Shown: piece by piece, positions 1-12,700 of the stretch
How positions within the stretch are numbered: position 1 is the first letter of the stretch
How the letters are laid out: each line of letters starts with the position of its first letter
NCBI RefSeq assembly: GCF_000150275.1
Contig: NW_002060944.1
Location: 6,794,564 to 6,858,563 of the forward strand
Reading direction: 5' to 3'
Length of the DNA: 64,000 bases
Source of the DNA: Trichoplax adhaerens
Lineage: Eukaryota > Placozoa > Uniplacotomia > Trichoplacea > Trichoplacidae
Position numbers and translations under genes: made by a program
The notes under the pieces: model-generated
The model's database searches: none
What the model saw: only the letters and a program-made list of their open reading frames with translations
What the model was told of the DNA's origin: nothing

Positions 1-2159
1 ATTGATAGTTTACTAGTCTAACTGTGTTGTTACTACTATTTTACCGAGAGTCAACAAAAATTATTATTATTTCGTTTTATTGCATTATAAATTGTATTAT
101 TATACCGCTATGGGATTTACTATAGGAAATTTGTGACTTTCCTACAATCAAAATAGGATTTTTTTCTTTTCGATATTAGCAAATAAAGTCCTTCGCTATA
201 GTATATTATTTGCATGAAAACAGGAGTTAGTGGATAGCATATCTTTAACAGGACTTTAACCTATTGCTAATTCTACAAGTATATTGACCAAGTATATTGA
301 TTTTAGATTGTCCTATCCGATTTAAAGACTATACTGCATATGTATGCTAGCACAATTAATGTTGTGATGCATGATTTGAATGTAAAAAAATTGACTAAAT
401 CGGCTTTATCTATTTTTCATATCGCTTTCATCATAAAGTATTGAAAATTAAACTGTTTCAACTTCTTTAGATGATGTAACAGATATATTTAAGCATTTTG
501 TTATTTTATCATACAACAATAACTACCATGTATTATGGCTTCAATCTACTTTTGAAATGATCGTACTATTGGAATTACATCTTATATTTCAATTTTAATG
601 AGGTCAACTGTTTCAATTTTAAACTCTTTCTTGCTGTACTAGTGGGTACTATGTCCGTAAAAAGTATCTAGAAAAAAATGAACTTGCTAGTAATACTCGA
701 TGTCAAACATTGACCTATTACAATATTTCAAGTTTTTATAGCTATTAATTTCTGTGTTTAATAGAATAATTTTATATGCGTACACAGTATATAGAATACC
801 ATTTTGGGAATGGATGATATTTTTATCATCATAATAAAAATTGAACATTTATTATTGTTATTCGGCATTCAACTTTAGGAAAATACAGCTGTTGTGTATG
901 TAATTACGTTACCTAGTGAATTATGATAGCAAAAGACGAAGTATTGTGGTGCCAATTAGCTCTCTATTATTTACTCAAAAGACAATTTTGAGCACCAAAT
1001 ATTGATAGAGCATATTTATTGAATACGAACATAGATTATGCTTTTATTATTTACTCGTTAATAGTACTTACTAGCATTGATAAATAATTGTATCAAGTGA
1101 CAAATCTTATGAAACTTTACGATACGAGTAAGGCTATATTAAAGTATGAACGACTAACATGATTAGTTTCTCTATTTTGTTTCTTTTTTGATTTGAATAA
1201 GTTATATTGATATCAGTCATTTTAAGTGAACGTTCATTAATTTCTTTCTATGATTAGCGTTTTCGGTTATTGCAATTAATTGCTAAATTGATACAATGGA
1301 GAAAATGAAATAGAATTTTGATCTGATAGCTTGTTATCTGAGCTTGGCATTTTCACACTTTTCCTAATCTATGATATTAACCTTGTTTCTATTTTACTTA
1401 TTCAGAAAGATATCTTCTTTCGAAGGCTTTAACTACGTTTTATACCACACTAAGATAAAGCATTTGTAGTTGCAAAGAAGTAAAAAGCTTATTTTAAGAT
1501 GTCAATTACGGTTGAAGGGATATTTCAATTTATAGCTCTATTATTATAATACATAATAGCGATTGTTATAAACATAGATATACGCAATGAATAATCGTTG
1601 AAATTATTTATCTTATCTAGATCGAGTGGCTCATTAACATTATTTACTGTATCAATAGCTGCAGCTTCTCGATGTAGCTTTGAAAATTGATATCGAAACG
1701 GTCGATCCATAGATTAATGCTCATATGTAATTACTAAGTTGGGAAGGTTCTTTATTCAACGTGAGTAATTTACTTATAACAGATCGAGTTCGAGTATATT
1801 ATGTATTTTTATACGCGTAGAAGATAACATATCCTATTCATTTCTACATAAGCCAATGATCAGCTCATTCTCCATTTGTTTACATTTTCTTATTCGTACA
1901 AAATCAGGGGATATCGTGTTAGTAGCAATTTTCCATCTAGTTTTAATGAATAATTATAGGAAATTAACATCCAAGAGGTTTATTTATAGATTAAGAATTG
2001 AAGTTGGAGCTGAGGAAAAAGAAGTTTCGACAGCGATAGTTGAAAATGCACTCCAATGCCGTCACTGATTGCTACAAATCGAGTAACGACGAAAATTAAC
2101 TTTACCATACTGCTAGAAATGACTAGGTGAACTACACAAAACTAAACCCGAACCTTATT

Positions 2160-2280
2160 TAAAAAAATTAACCAATTTATAGTACAGTATGAGCAATGAG
2201 AGGAGGAGTATCGTTCAATTAAAAAAAATTAACCAAGTTATAGTACAGTAACATAAACATTTGTAATGGGGGAGTATTGT
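2160..2280. repeat. Short direct repeat, two imperfect copies
   Basis: Two copies of a segment built around AAATTAACCAA, then TTATAGTACAGTA and a purine-rich GGAGTAT tail sit about 60 bases apart. The copies differ by substitutions and small indels. Function unknown; it looks like a local duplication. Confidence 0.55.
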
Positions 2281-2719
2281 TAAATAGAAATAAAAGTGTG
2301 TAGCGATTTATTAAATTATGCAATATGTATAATAATGCCAAGGATAAATCGTTAGTGGTAGTAACAGTAGCTTTTCAATGTCGTGTTGAACATTCATTTT
2401 ACAGCGTTAATCTAATATGGATTAACGCTTATAGAAATCAGCTCGTAAAAGTTTTACCAAGTATAGCACATTGACTTATAATCAATCGGCCTCAAGCCGA
2501 TTATTACAGGGTTTATCAAGTCGCCATGGAGACTTTTTCGACTATAATTGCTATACGAGTATTTATAGTCATGCATTGTCCTTCATTTTCTGTTTTCTTG
2601 TTTTTTCAAAATTAGGGATATGCGCGTGCAGTAGTGTCAGAAGCGATTTTTCAATAAGTTATTAGAAATGATTATAGGGAACTAATATCAATAGCATTAA
2701 TTCCTCTATTTAATTTTTA

Positions 2720-2960
2720 GAATAACCAGCTTAGAAAAAATGTCTTTGTAAAGTAGAATAATGATGATAAGTTTTATAGCCAGCCAGATTCTAGTCGATT
2801 ATTATAAGGCACCCAATGTCACGTCCAAGACGTTAATCTGTCCATTCATTTTTAATAATAACCAGCTTGGAAAAATATCTTTGTAACGTAGAATAATAAT
2901 TGTACATTGACAGCCAGGCAGATTCTAAATGATTATTATAAAGCATCCTACGAGTATATC
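2720..2960. repeat. 139-bp tandem duplication, diverged
   Basis: Two copies start at AATAACCAGCTT near 2721 and 2860. They share TCTTTGTAA, GTAGAATAAT, a CAGCC motif, CAGATTCTA and GATTATTATAA in the same order. The copies are clearly diverged, so this is an old event. Confidence 0.65.
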
Positions 2961-3793
2961 CTATCTTATGTGTTATTGTAAAGCACCATATATCAAACCC
3001 GATGTATCATTCTTCTGTTAGAATGATGTTTATGATCAGCTGATGTCGGATTTTATATCGCTAGTAATCAATTACAAATTACAATAACGAAGAGCAACAT
3101 CTCGACCTAGTTTTGATGGTTGATTCCAAGCAATTGATGTCACAAAGGTTAGCCTATCCATTAGTGTTAATATGGTCAATTGAAAGAGTTTTGGATAATA
3201 GTTAAAATGGCATACATCGAATGGTTAGATACCGGTATTGGTATACCATGCCATCCATTTTTCTACATCAACTACGGTATAAAAGTCTAGCATACATTTA
3301 TTTCACTTAAATTAGTGGAACATTAATCTTATTTGGGCTACATTGAACTGCAAATGAATGTTCCATTCACAGCAAGCATCCAATAACCAATCTCGTATAT
3401 CCCATACAAGAGCGATAAGTGATTATCGTTATGATGGAGTTGTACCGTGGGCAAATGTCAAGAAAGACAAGCTTAACAGTAGGCTCGTCATGTTAAAATT
3501 TCCTCGTTGTCAATCTAGATTGGTAATAACGGTGAACACAATCTGCCTACCATTTATGAACGAATATTATGGCAATCTGCCGCAGCTAACGCAGACGATA
3601 TACCAAACTATAATACCTTAATGCCAATAGCGGAAAATGTCGAATTGTTCAATATCATTTTTACTTCCTTTCATTGGTTCTATCGATATTGACTACTTCT
3701 AAAGTTTATGATCGTTAGGCTTTGCAAATCAACAGACGAATATCGTATACTATTCGCCGTACGATAAAGACCTGTATAGTAAAGTAAATCCTA

Positions 3794-3818
3794 CCCTAGC
3801 CCTAACCCTAACCCTACC
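3794..3818. repeat. Short interstitial telomere-like CCCTAA run
   Basis: About four units of CCCTA(A/G) occur here, of which two are perfect CCCTAA (TTAGGG on the other strand). The run is too short and too degenerate to be a chromosome end. The flanking sequence is ordinary AT-rich DNA. Confidence 0.5.
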
Positions 3819-4789
3819 ATAATCTATATTCACTACTTGACCCTCTTCGACCCTCGTCCATGATTTCTGATGCCATAAACTACGGCAATCAATCCTACTA
3901 TGATCTCGTATGCTGGTTACTCTTAGTCCGTGCTGTGCTGCCAGGAACTATCAAACACGAAAGAGAGGGGTGACCACCGGCTATTTGTAATAATTTGAGC
4001 TTATTACATTATTGTAGCTATGTGTGTTGAAAAAGTACTAATAACGATGCTAATAATATGAAATTAAAGCTCTATACGACGTAGAATAGTCGCTGTGTTG
4101 AATACGTAAAGCAATTGTAGATGATGGCTGATATAATAAAACGGTATATTTGTATCATTGGTGTTTGTACTGCATTGGAGATTTGCTCTATTTTAATGGC
4201 TTCAAATTGGAGTTGGTAGATTGCCAACCTAATTGGTTACAAAGCTCAATCACTACCTAGATCATTGGAAGATACGTATCGCCTTCTATAGCCGTGCGTT
4301 ACTGTTATTCTGATCTACGCGTATTTCAGAATATTAAATTTCTACTCAATGTCCTGTTATAATAAACATAAAGTATATTGGCAATAAGTGTATCCTTTAC
4401 GTGGTTACTCTACTTCTAGTCTTGCATCTACTTGCCTATTTCTATCTGTTTTGCGCTCATGGTAGTCAAAAACTCTGATCTTCCATAATCGCTAAAAAGA
4501 TATTACGCTGTATGTCTAAATCTGCGCAACGTTTAGTTGGTTGCGCACAGTTATTCCGATATAGTAAAATGGCCAGGAAGATAGATATTTACGAGTATAA
4601 TGAGTCTTTCCATTTTTAGAAATGAAATGATACTCTGCTCCATTATGCAACTGGAGCAGCACTCCACTATACCATTCGACGTGGAGATACTTGTACGATG
4701 TAATTATTCTATGTCGACTACTCTGTCCTGCTATGATTAATATGAAAGATAGCAGTAACAATTACTGTAGTGATATATTTTAATGTGGT

Positions 4790-6125
4790 CGCTCTCTCTT
4801 CTACCCTTGTACCTATTTACCTAGTTCTACCCTGTTTTGTATTTATTTCAATTCAAAACTTGGACTACTTTAACCCAGGGCTCCAAACCATGATAGTGCT
4901 GACTGTGCTTAAATTGTAGTATGTTGTAGAAGCCATAATTCATATGTATTTATTACGTAGTCTTACTTTCTTCTCCCCTTCTACCTGTTTCGTATTTATT
5001 GCAATTCAAAACTCGGACCTTTTTGGACTATTTTAACACAGGGCTCCAAATAATGATAGTGTTGATTGTGCTTAAGTTATAGAAGCCATAATTCATATAT
5101 GTTTATGGCGTAGTCTTGCTTTCTTCTCCCCTTCTACCTGTTTTGTAGTCATTGCAATTCAAAACCATGACCTTCTTGGACTATTTTAACCCAGGGCTCC
5201 AAATAATGATATTGTTGATCGTGCTTAAGTTATAGAAGGCATAATTCATATATGTTTATGGCGTAGTCTTGCTTTCTTCTCCCCTTCTACCTGTTTTATA
5301 ATCATTGCAATTCAAAACCATGACCTTTTTGGACTATTTTAACCCAGGGCTCCAAATAATGATATTGTTGATCGTGCTTAAGTTATAGAAGGCATAATTC
5401 ATATATGTTTATTACTTAGTCTTGCTTTCTTCTCCCCTTCTACCTGTTTTATAATCATTGCAATTCAAAACCATGACCTTTTTGGACTATTTTAACCCAG
5501 GGCTCCAAATAATGATATTGTTGATCGTGCTTAAGTTATAGAAGGCATAATTCATATATGTTTATTACTTAGTCTTGCTTTCTTCTCCCCTTCTACCTGT
5601 TTTATAATCATTGCAATTCAAAACCATGACCTTTTTGGACTATTTTAACCCAGGGCTCCAAATAATGATATTGTTGATCGTGCTTAAGTTATAGAAGGCA
5701 TAATTCATATATGTTTATTACTTAGTCTTGCTTTCTTCTCCCCTTCTACCTGTTTTATAATCATTGCAATTCAAAACCATGACCTTTTTGGACTATTTTA
5801 ACCCAGGGCTCCAAATAATGATATTGTTGATTGTGCTTAAGTTATAGAAGGCATAATTCATATATGTTTATGGCGTAGTCTTGCTTTCTTCTCCCCTTCT
5901 ACCTGTTTTGTAGTCATTGCAATCCAAAACCATGACCTTCTTGGACTATTTTAATCCATAGCTCCAAACAATGATAGTGTTGATTGTGCTTGAGTTATAG
6001 AATTTATATGTATTTTTTATGTAGTCATGCTTCTTCTCCGCTTCTATCTACTTACCTCGTTCTACCTGTTTTATATTCATTGCAATCCAAAACGGCTAGC
6101 ACCATTTTAAGCCAGTGCTCCCTCC
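4790..6125. repeat. 153-bp tandem repeat array, eight to nine units
   Basis: The anchor GGGCTCC recurs at 4878, 5041, 5194, 5347, 5500, 5653 and 5806, with degenerate copies near 5959 and 6116. Spacing is 163 once and then exactly 153. Central units are nearly identical over the whole period, while the outer units are diverged. That is the pattern expected from unequal exchange or slippage. Each unit contains TTCTCCCCTTCTACCTG, CATTGCAATTCAAAAC and TTGGACTATTTTAA. The array lies just upstream of the KCTD5-like gene. No protein is encoded across units. Confidence 0.93.
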
Positions 6126-6741
6126 ATCCATGATATTATTGAGGATTATGCTTCACTTTTCCACCCCACTATTCAATTGTTTTCGTCTTTGCCCTTTTAA
6201 AATCGCACTGTTGCTTACATGGTTGCTTTTAGAATGGATTAATCCATCCTATCGATGTTGTATGCATGGACTAATGGAAGAAAAGAGGCAAAAGATTTTC
6301 TTCCATAAGTCCATGATGTTGATTCTCCATATTGGAAAGTTTCAGTACTGAAAATAGGCAAGAGTATAGTGTATGTATAATGACTTGTAGTATAGTCTCT
6401 ATGACCAGTCAAGTGTGAGCAAGCACATTTTTGGGTGTGAACGCGCCTTCAATACGACTACTCAAACAGTACTCTTACAATACGATTGGCTAGATGGCGC
6501 TCGGTCATGATCCCGGTTACTATGTTCTACTATAGGCAAGTTGAAAAATAAATCGATAACCCAACACCAACTACCCTAACCCATCTACCACTCAACAACA
6601 AGTAGAATTCGTATGAGAACGAAAGGAACAACAAACAAGGCGATGGAGGCAGCGCCTTCTTGATCAAATCCAGACATTGAATGAAGGCCTCAGTAGGCAA
6701 CAAGACTGCCAGCATCCGCCAACTTTTTCAACTTGTTGTTG

Positions 6742-9700
6742 ATGATGGCATCGAGAAATAGCCATGATGGCAATCGACGAGATCTATCCAGTTGGGTCAA
6801 ATTGAATGTAGGTGGGCAATATTTCCTCACCACCAGGATGACACTGTGTAAAGATGAAAATTCTTTTTTATGCCGTTTATGTAATAACGATCCTGATCTT
6901 CCATCGGATAAAGTAAGTCCAACACCATTTAATTCATCCAGTACTGCATGCAGTGTGTAAATTGATGGAGGGGCAATGGATGCCACGTATAGGATAGATG
7001 TTAGCCAATTGGATCATTTTATGTTCTTGTTATGCTTACCCTTTATCAATCCCTTCATTGGATGATGTTTCCATTCAGCTTTACAAGTGATTTATAGGGT
7101 AGAGAGAGAGAGAGAGAGAGAGAGATCAACATCTGTCCCATGGGTTGAGTCGACGACAAGCGATGGAAATGCTGCAAAAGCCAAATTACTGTAGATACTG
7201 TACGAGAGGAGAGAGAGAGAGATCAATTAAAATTGTTGTTGTACGACAGGCAAAATCCCATCGATTTGATGGTAGCATTGCTTACTTTCTCTGCCTTTCA
7301 TCCAATAGTCATCATCATTCAATAGAGACAAGATATTCGTTTGTAAAATTGACTTTCTTGCAACGACCGTAAAACCCTCTTGCCTATGTTGTCATGGCTA
7401 GAACATGGCTACAACTGGACTTGTCTTGCTTCTTTTAGCCAGTGATTGAAGGCGAAAAATAATGTAAAATGATGTCCATGATACAAAATGGAGGATGATG
7501 CATTCAATAGTCGACTCTTATCCATTACATTCGATCTCTTCTTCATCTTTTTTTATGATGTATTATTTTGCTTGTGCTACTCATAGAAATAGAGACAAGC
7601 GATCGTTGACAACATGGAGTTAGAAGAGTAGAAGAAAATTCCACTTTATCCATCATATGATCATCATGTCAAGAAATGATTGCACTTTTTTTTCCAACTC
7701 CTTGTTATCCATCGTGTATCCAAGCACAGGACAATAAAAGGAATACAATTTAATCATTCCTAGATACAGTAGGTCCATAACTTGATTGCCACCATGTCTA
7801 TCCAATGTTCCTAAAAGCAGACCTGAAGAAATAACCGATGCTCAACTTAAAACGATATCTGTGGCACTGGAGAAGAAATAGACAATAAATGACCATTCGA
7901 CACAATTTCTACATCATATTTAGAATTGGCTAGAAAAAGATAAAATACATGGACCTAAAATAGTCGTCAATAATCCTGATGAGCCACACTATGATGATCG
8001 TCAATCATTCTAGGACTGCAAGAGGTAGCATTCAAAGTATTCAACTCCTTCTTCTATCTTTTCCGATCATCTAATGTAAATAGATTAGGGGAAAAAATAA
8101 AAGTCATCATTTAATAATAATATTATTATCATCATCATCAATATACTGTTATCCATCTTCAATTGCTACTGGTGATGAAAGCCCAAATTTCCATCCATTC
8201 TAGGGAGAAAACCATGACCTCCTCTATCCCTATCTTCCCTAGTGCTAAACCAACACGACGAACCGCTAGCGATATTCGAAAGTATTGAAACTGCCTATCC
8301 ATCCATCTTGAGAAGATGAATCAACCAATAGATACTAGTTTACAATGGAATATTTTTGTATTCCAAGTCCATTAGTTTACGTGCTGACTGTGTCTTTCAT
8401 TTATAGCCCAAGTCACATTCTCTAGTGCTATATTACGACGTTAAGAGGACAGCATTAGCAACATCTTGTTAATACAAAACATCAACGTTCTAAAAAGGAA
8501 TTCATCCTTCCTTTTTTCCTTATTTTTTAATCAATATTCTTCAGAGACTTTCGCTTTTTATCTAAACTCGACTACCCTAACTTGTTCTCTTGCTATTGCT
8601 ATCTAACTAATACAATATATAACATGGTATCCAGATTGAAGTAAATTGCTGGCATAATCAAAGCATTGCCATGGCCCTAACTTCAATTCATTCATTTTAT
8701 TACCTATTTTTACCATCATTGTACCATGATGATAAAATAACCCCCAAAATGGCCTTTCACATGATTGTAATCTAATTTGAAAGGACAGTAAGACTTTTAG
8801 CCAGCTATATAATTATCCCATCGATCATGATATAATTACATTTTATCAAATTGAATTCAATAACTCTACCGCTGTAGTCTGGTAATAGACATTGTCCATC
8901 ATCAAATACTTGATTCTATTTGAGTAAGATAGGGAAACAATATCCAACGTTGAATGAATCCTTTCCTAATCAGGAGATGGAATTATTACTTCCACTTTCA
9001 AGTACAGAATTAGTTTATTTTAATAATCCCTTCGACGTTTATCATGGCCATCTTTTATCAAATACGTCGACGGCGATGAATTGGATAATGTAGGAATAAG
9101 ACATTGCCGTAGGATCGATGACTACCATACTCTATTCTGATTCATTCTAATGAAGGATCAAGTCTATTTTATTTCAACATCTTGTATTTACTGTAGGGTT
9201 AGGCTTTAGTTTTTCCTAGCCTAGCCAGAAAACATGAAAGTAAAACCAATTCAATCTACCCGTCGGAGACACTAATCTTATTCGGATCAAGACTTTTGAA
9301 GGAATTGATTTAGTAAACAAATTGGAAGAAATCAATATGGTCAAGACCATATTGATTTTACTTGATTTTTTCCAATTTTCAAGTCAAGTTGTCAACTACC
9401 CAATTATAGTGTAACAAACTAAGACAACAACAAGGTAGACAGAATTTGCCTTTTCTTCACTAATAGTTACATATTCAAACGATGTTGCCATTAGGTACTC
9501 ATGCTAGTCTATGATTGCCTTATTCTGTCATGATTTATTTACAGCTGTCTGCATTGCTGTTTAAAAATAGACTTTTTGAATACCACTCTTTTGAAGTAGG
9601 CAATGGAGAATTATCCTTGTCTTGGAGACGATTGTCGTATACAGTACTGTACTACTGGTATATCAAATTGGATTTATTAATTAATTATTATCGGCCATCG

Positions 9701-12700
9701 AATCGATATGAAAGAGATCCGATAGCTTCTACATGATGACCATGATCGAAAGATACGCTAAAAAAGGAGATTCATGATCGGCTTGATCTCTAGAATACAA
9801 AAGTAGGGAATGTAAAGTTCAACTTGTCTCGAAAGATTGCCAAATACTATATCCGCTTGGATTATGACAATCGGCCATCGAGTCGATTTAAAAGAGATGA
9901 GATAGTTCCTACAGGATCATGATAATCGATAGAGATGCTAACAAGAAACTCTAGATCAGCTTGAATAATATTTTTACTTCCTTGCTCACAATGAACAAGA
10001 CAAAAGTGTTTTTTTTCCCCCGTTCCTTTGCATCACTTTAGAGGGCAACTAGACCCTTGCGCTATTCTATAATTCAATAGCAAAATTGTCTTGCCAATCA
10101 TTGACAGATTCCAATTAAAGCAATACTGTATATAGGTCTAGCTTGTACTCTTCCCAAAGTATGCAATCTATCCATTGCCATTACTATTGGTCCTTTTAGT
10201 AGTGAATAGTGGCGAGAAATTGGCTTCCAAATTACAACTAGTGTCACAATTTTAAATATTAACATGTAGCTAACGCTTATCACTTTCATCTACTGTCCAA
10301 CAGACTTCTATCTTGCTTGATATTATATCAGATTAAAACGTTAAAATATTGGGTTATAACTTTCTCCCTCGACAATAGTATACGAGTACTGTAGTTGAAT
10401 TATGGACAAGTAGAAAACCAACAACTAGTCTTCTTCTTCTTCTTGTAGCCTTTGCCTAAATCGATTCTATCATCGGTTATTGCACCAGTACTACCATTTT
10501 GTAAGCGAAAGCAGAATAAAGAATATTGATGGAGGATTCAACTAGATCGAAATAGTAAATGATGATCATCATTTTATAACCGAGTTTGAGTACTGCTTAA
10601 CAATCAATTAGTTACAAGCCAAGATATTATTATTTTTATTCATGTCTACACGTAAATCGACATCATCATCGTCATTTTAAATTATAGATGTTAATTACAA
10701 AGGTTGAATGGAGTCATCGTCAACAAATTCACCATTCTTACACTCGTTATTGTCAATTATACGAGTAATCATAAAGCGATGAGTTCGCTATAGTTCATAA
10801 ATACGTGTAAATCAAGATCATGATCGCCATGAAAATACCACACTAGTACATCCTAAACGAGAAGTTAATCTTGATGTGCAAACTCGTTAGGTTGATATCA
10901 TTTTGACGATCATTGAATTGATGAATTTTAATGGTAAAGGATGAGTTGGTCATGATGAACAAATGTGCAAAATCCATCTTGCTATTTCAAAACTACTCGA
11001 TGTAAATCCTACACATTTCTCAGTTATGGATTGTAAAAGTATCGAATCCACGTTATCATCGCCTTGTCGATACTACTAGATATCAATCCTACACGATGAA
11101 TGTATTGAGTACAGTAGAATGATTTAAAATCCTCAACGATGAGTTAAAGTCATGCTTTACAAATATATCAATCCACGTAACCATTTCAATACTACTCGAT
11201 ATACAGGACATTTTTAAGGAGAAATTAGTCATGGTTTACAAAGACGTATCTATCATCAACATTATCATCGCTCATTTAATTCTACTACCGTAGATATCAA
11301 TCCTAAACGATAAATTAATCATGGTTTAAGTACACTTCTGAGCTTTTTAAAATCCACGTTATCATCACCATTTCAATATTACTACATGTGTATAGTATAT
11401 CTTAAAGGAGAAGTTAGTCATGATTTGCCAATGTATCCAATGTACATTATCATCGCTATTTTAATTCTAAACGATACGTTAATCATGGGTTAAGTACACG
11501 TTATCATCACCATTTCGATACTACTAGATATATCCAGTCAATCTAAAGAAGAAGTTATATGTTCAACTACATTAATTATCATCCCTATTTTTAAGTCTAC
11601 TAGATATAAATCCTAAACGATACGTTAATCATAGTTCAGTATACGTATGAATTTTTTTTAAATTTACGTTATCATTGCTATTTCGATACTACTAGATATA
11701 CAGTAAATCTTAAGGAGAAGTTATATGTTCAACTACATTAATTATCATCCCTATTTTTAAGTCTACTAGATATAAATCCTAAACGATACGTTAATCAAGG
11801 TTTAAGTACGCGTATGAGTTTTTTTAAAATCCACGTTATCATCACTATTTTAACACTACTAGATATAAATCCTAAACCGATAAATTCATTGTTGTTCACA
11901 ACGATATCCACATTATCTTGGCCAATTCAATACTATTCGATAGAAATTCTTACCGATAAATTAGTTGTTATCAACATATTTTTAAGTGGATAACCTGATA
12001 ATTAATAGAATCAACGTAAAGAATGGTTTTAGCATCGTCAACAATGTCATCAATGCTAATGAAATAGTCAATTGGATGGATAAACCTCGACTTGAGTATT
12101 GTTAGCAAATTTATCAACATAATATTAGAAATCTTCTTAGCAACATCGACAGGCAATCAATGTTTAAGTGACTGTGTATTTGTATTTTAGTGAAAGAGCA
12201 GTCTGATATTACTCATCATCATGTTGAATGGCTTTAGCCATGATAAACACAACAAATTCATGAGTATTATGAACATGCCATACTATCCAATTTCTTTTAT
12301 TGCCTATCCCGTTTTAACCACTCCTTTCTATTATATTATTACCAATATCGTCTATCCTTTTACTTTATTATTTCAACTATATAGTGATATAGTGATGTTA
12401 TTTACCTACAGTACAGTAAGCTAGATTGCGCTATTATTGTTGCCTTTGATTGGGAATTGATATGGATAGACTAGATTACCTCTTTCCTTTATATCATGAT
12501 TAGCCGAATAAATGTCTCTCTAGTCCGTGATAGAAGATAGATTTTACTCAACATCATTCTTGCATCAATACAATTGCTACTGTAAGAAAATTTCTATCGT
12601 CAACAGACAATAACACCCTTTATAAATGACTTCAAGAAGACTCTATAGCTATCACTGTTTTCAATCATCCAATTTAACCACATCCTCAAGCTTTCCCCTA

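Larger units (their letters stand above)
1..6741. other. Gene-free left flank with repeats
   Basis: No exon with recognisable protein similarity was found on either strand. Open frames here are short and have AT-rich, low-complexity composition. The stretch holds a short degenerate telomere-like CCCTAA run near 3794-3818, two small duplications near 2160-2280 and 2720-2960, and the 153-bp array listed separately. The last few hundred bases before 6742 are presumably promoter and 5' leader of the KCTD5-like gene. No core promoter element could be fixed. Confidence 0.6.

Noticed and set aside
3794-3818. Telomere or subtelomere boundary
   Set aside because: Only about four imperfect CCCTAA units, flanked on both sides by ordinary DNA.
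4790-6125. CRISPR-like array
   Set aside because: Whole 153-bp units repeat without unique spacers; this is a tandem satellite in animal DNA.
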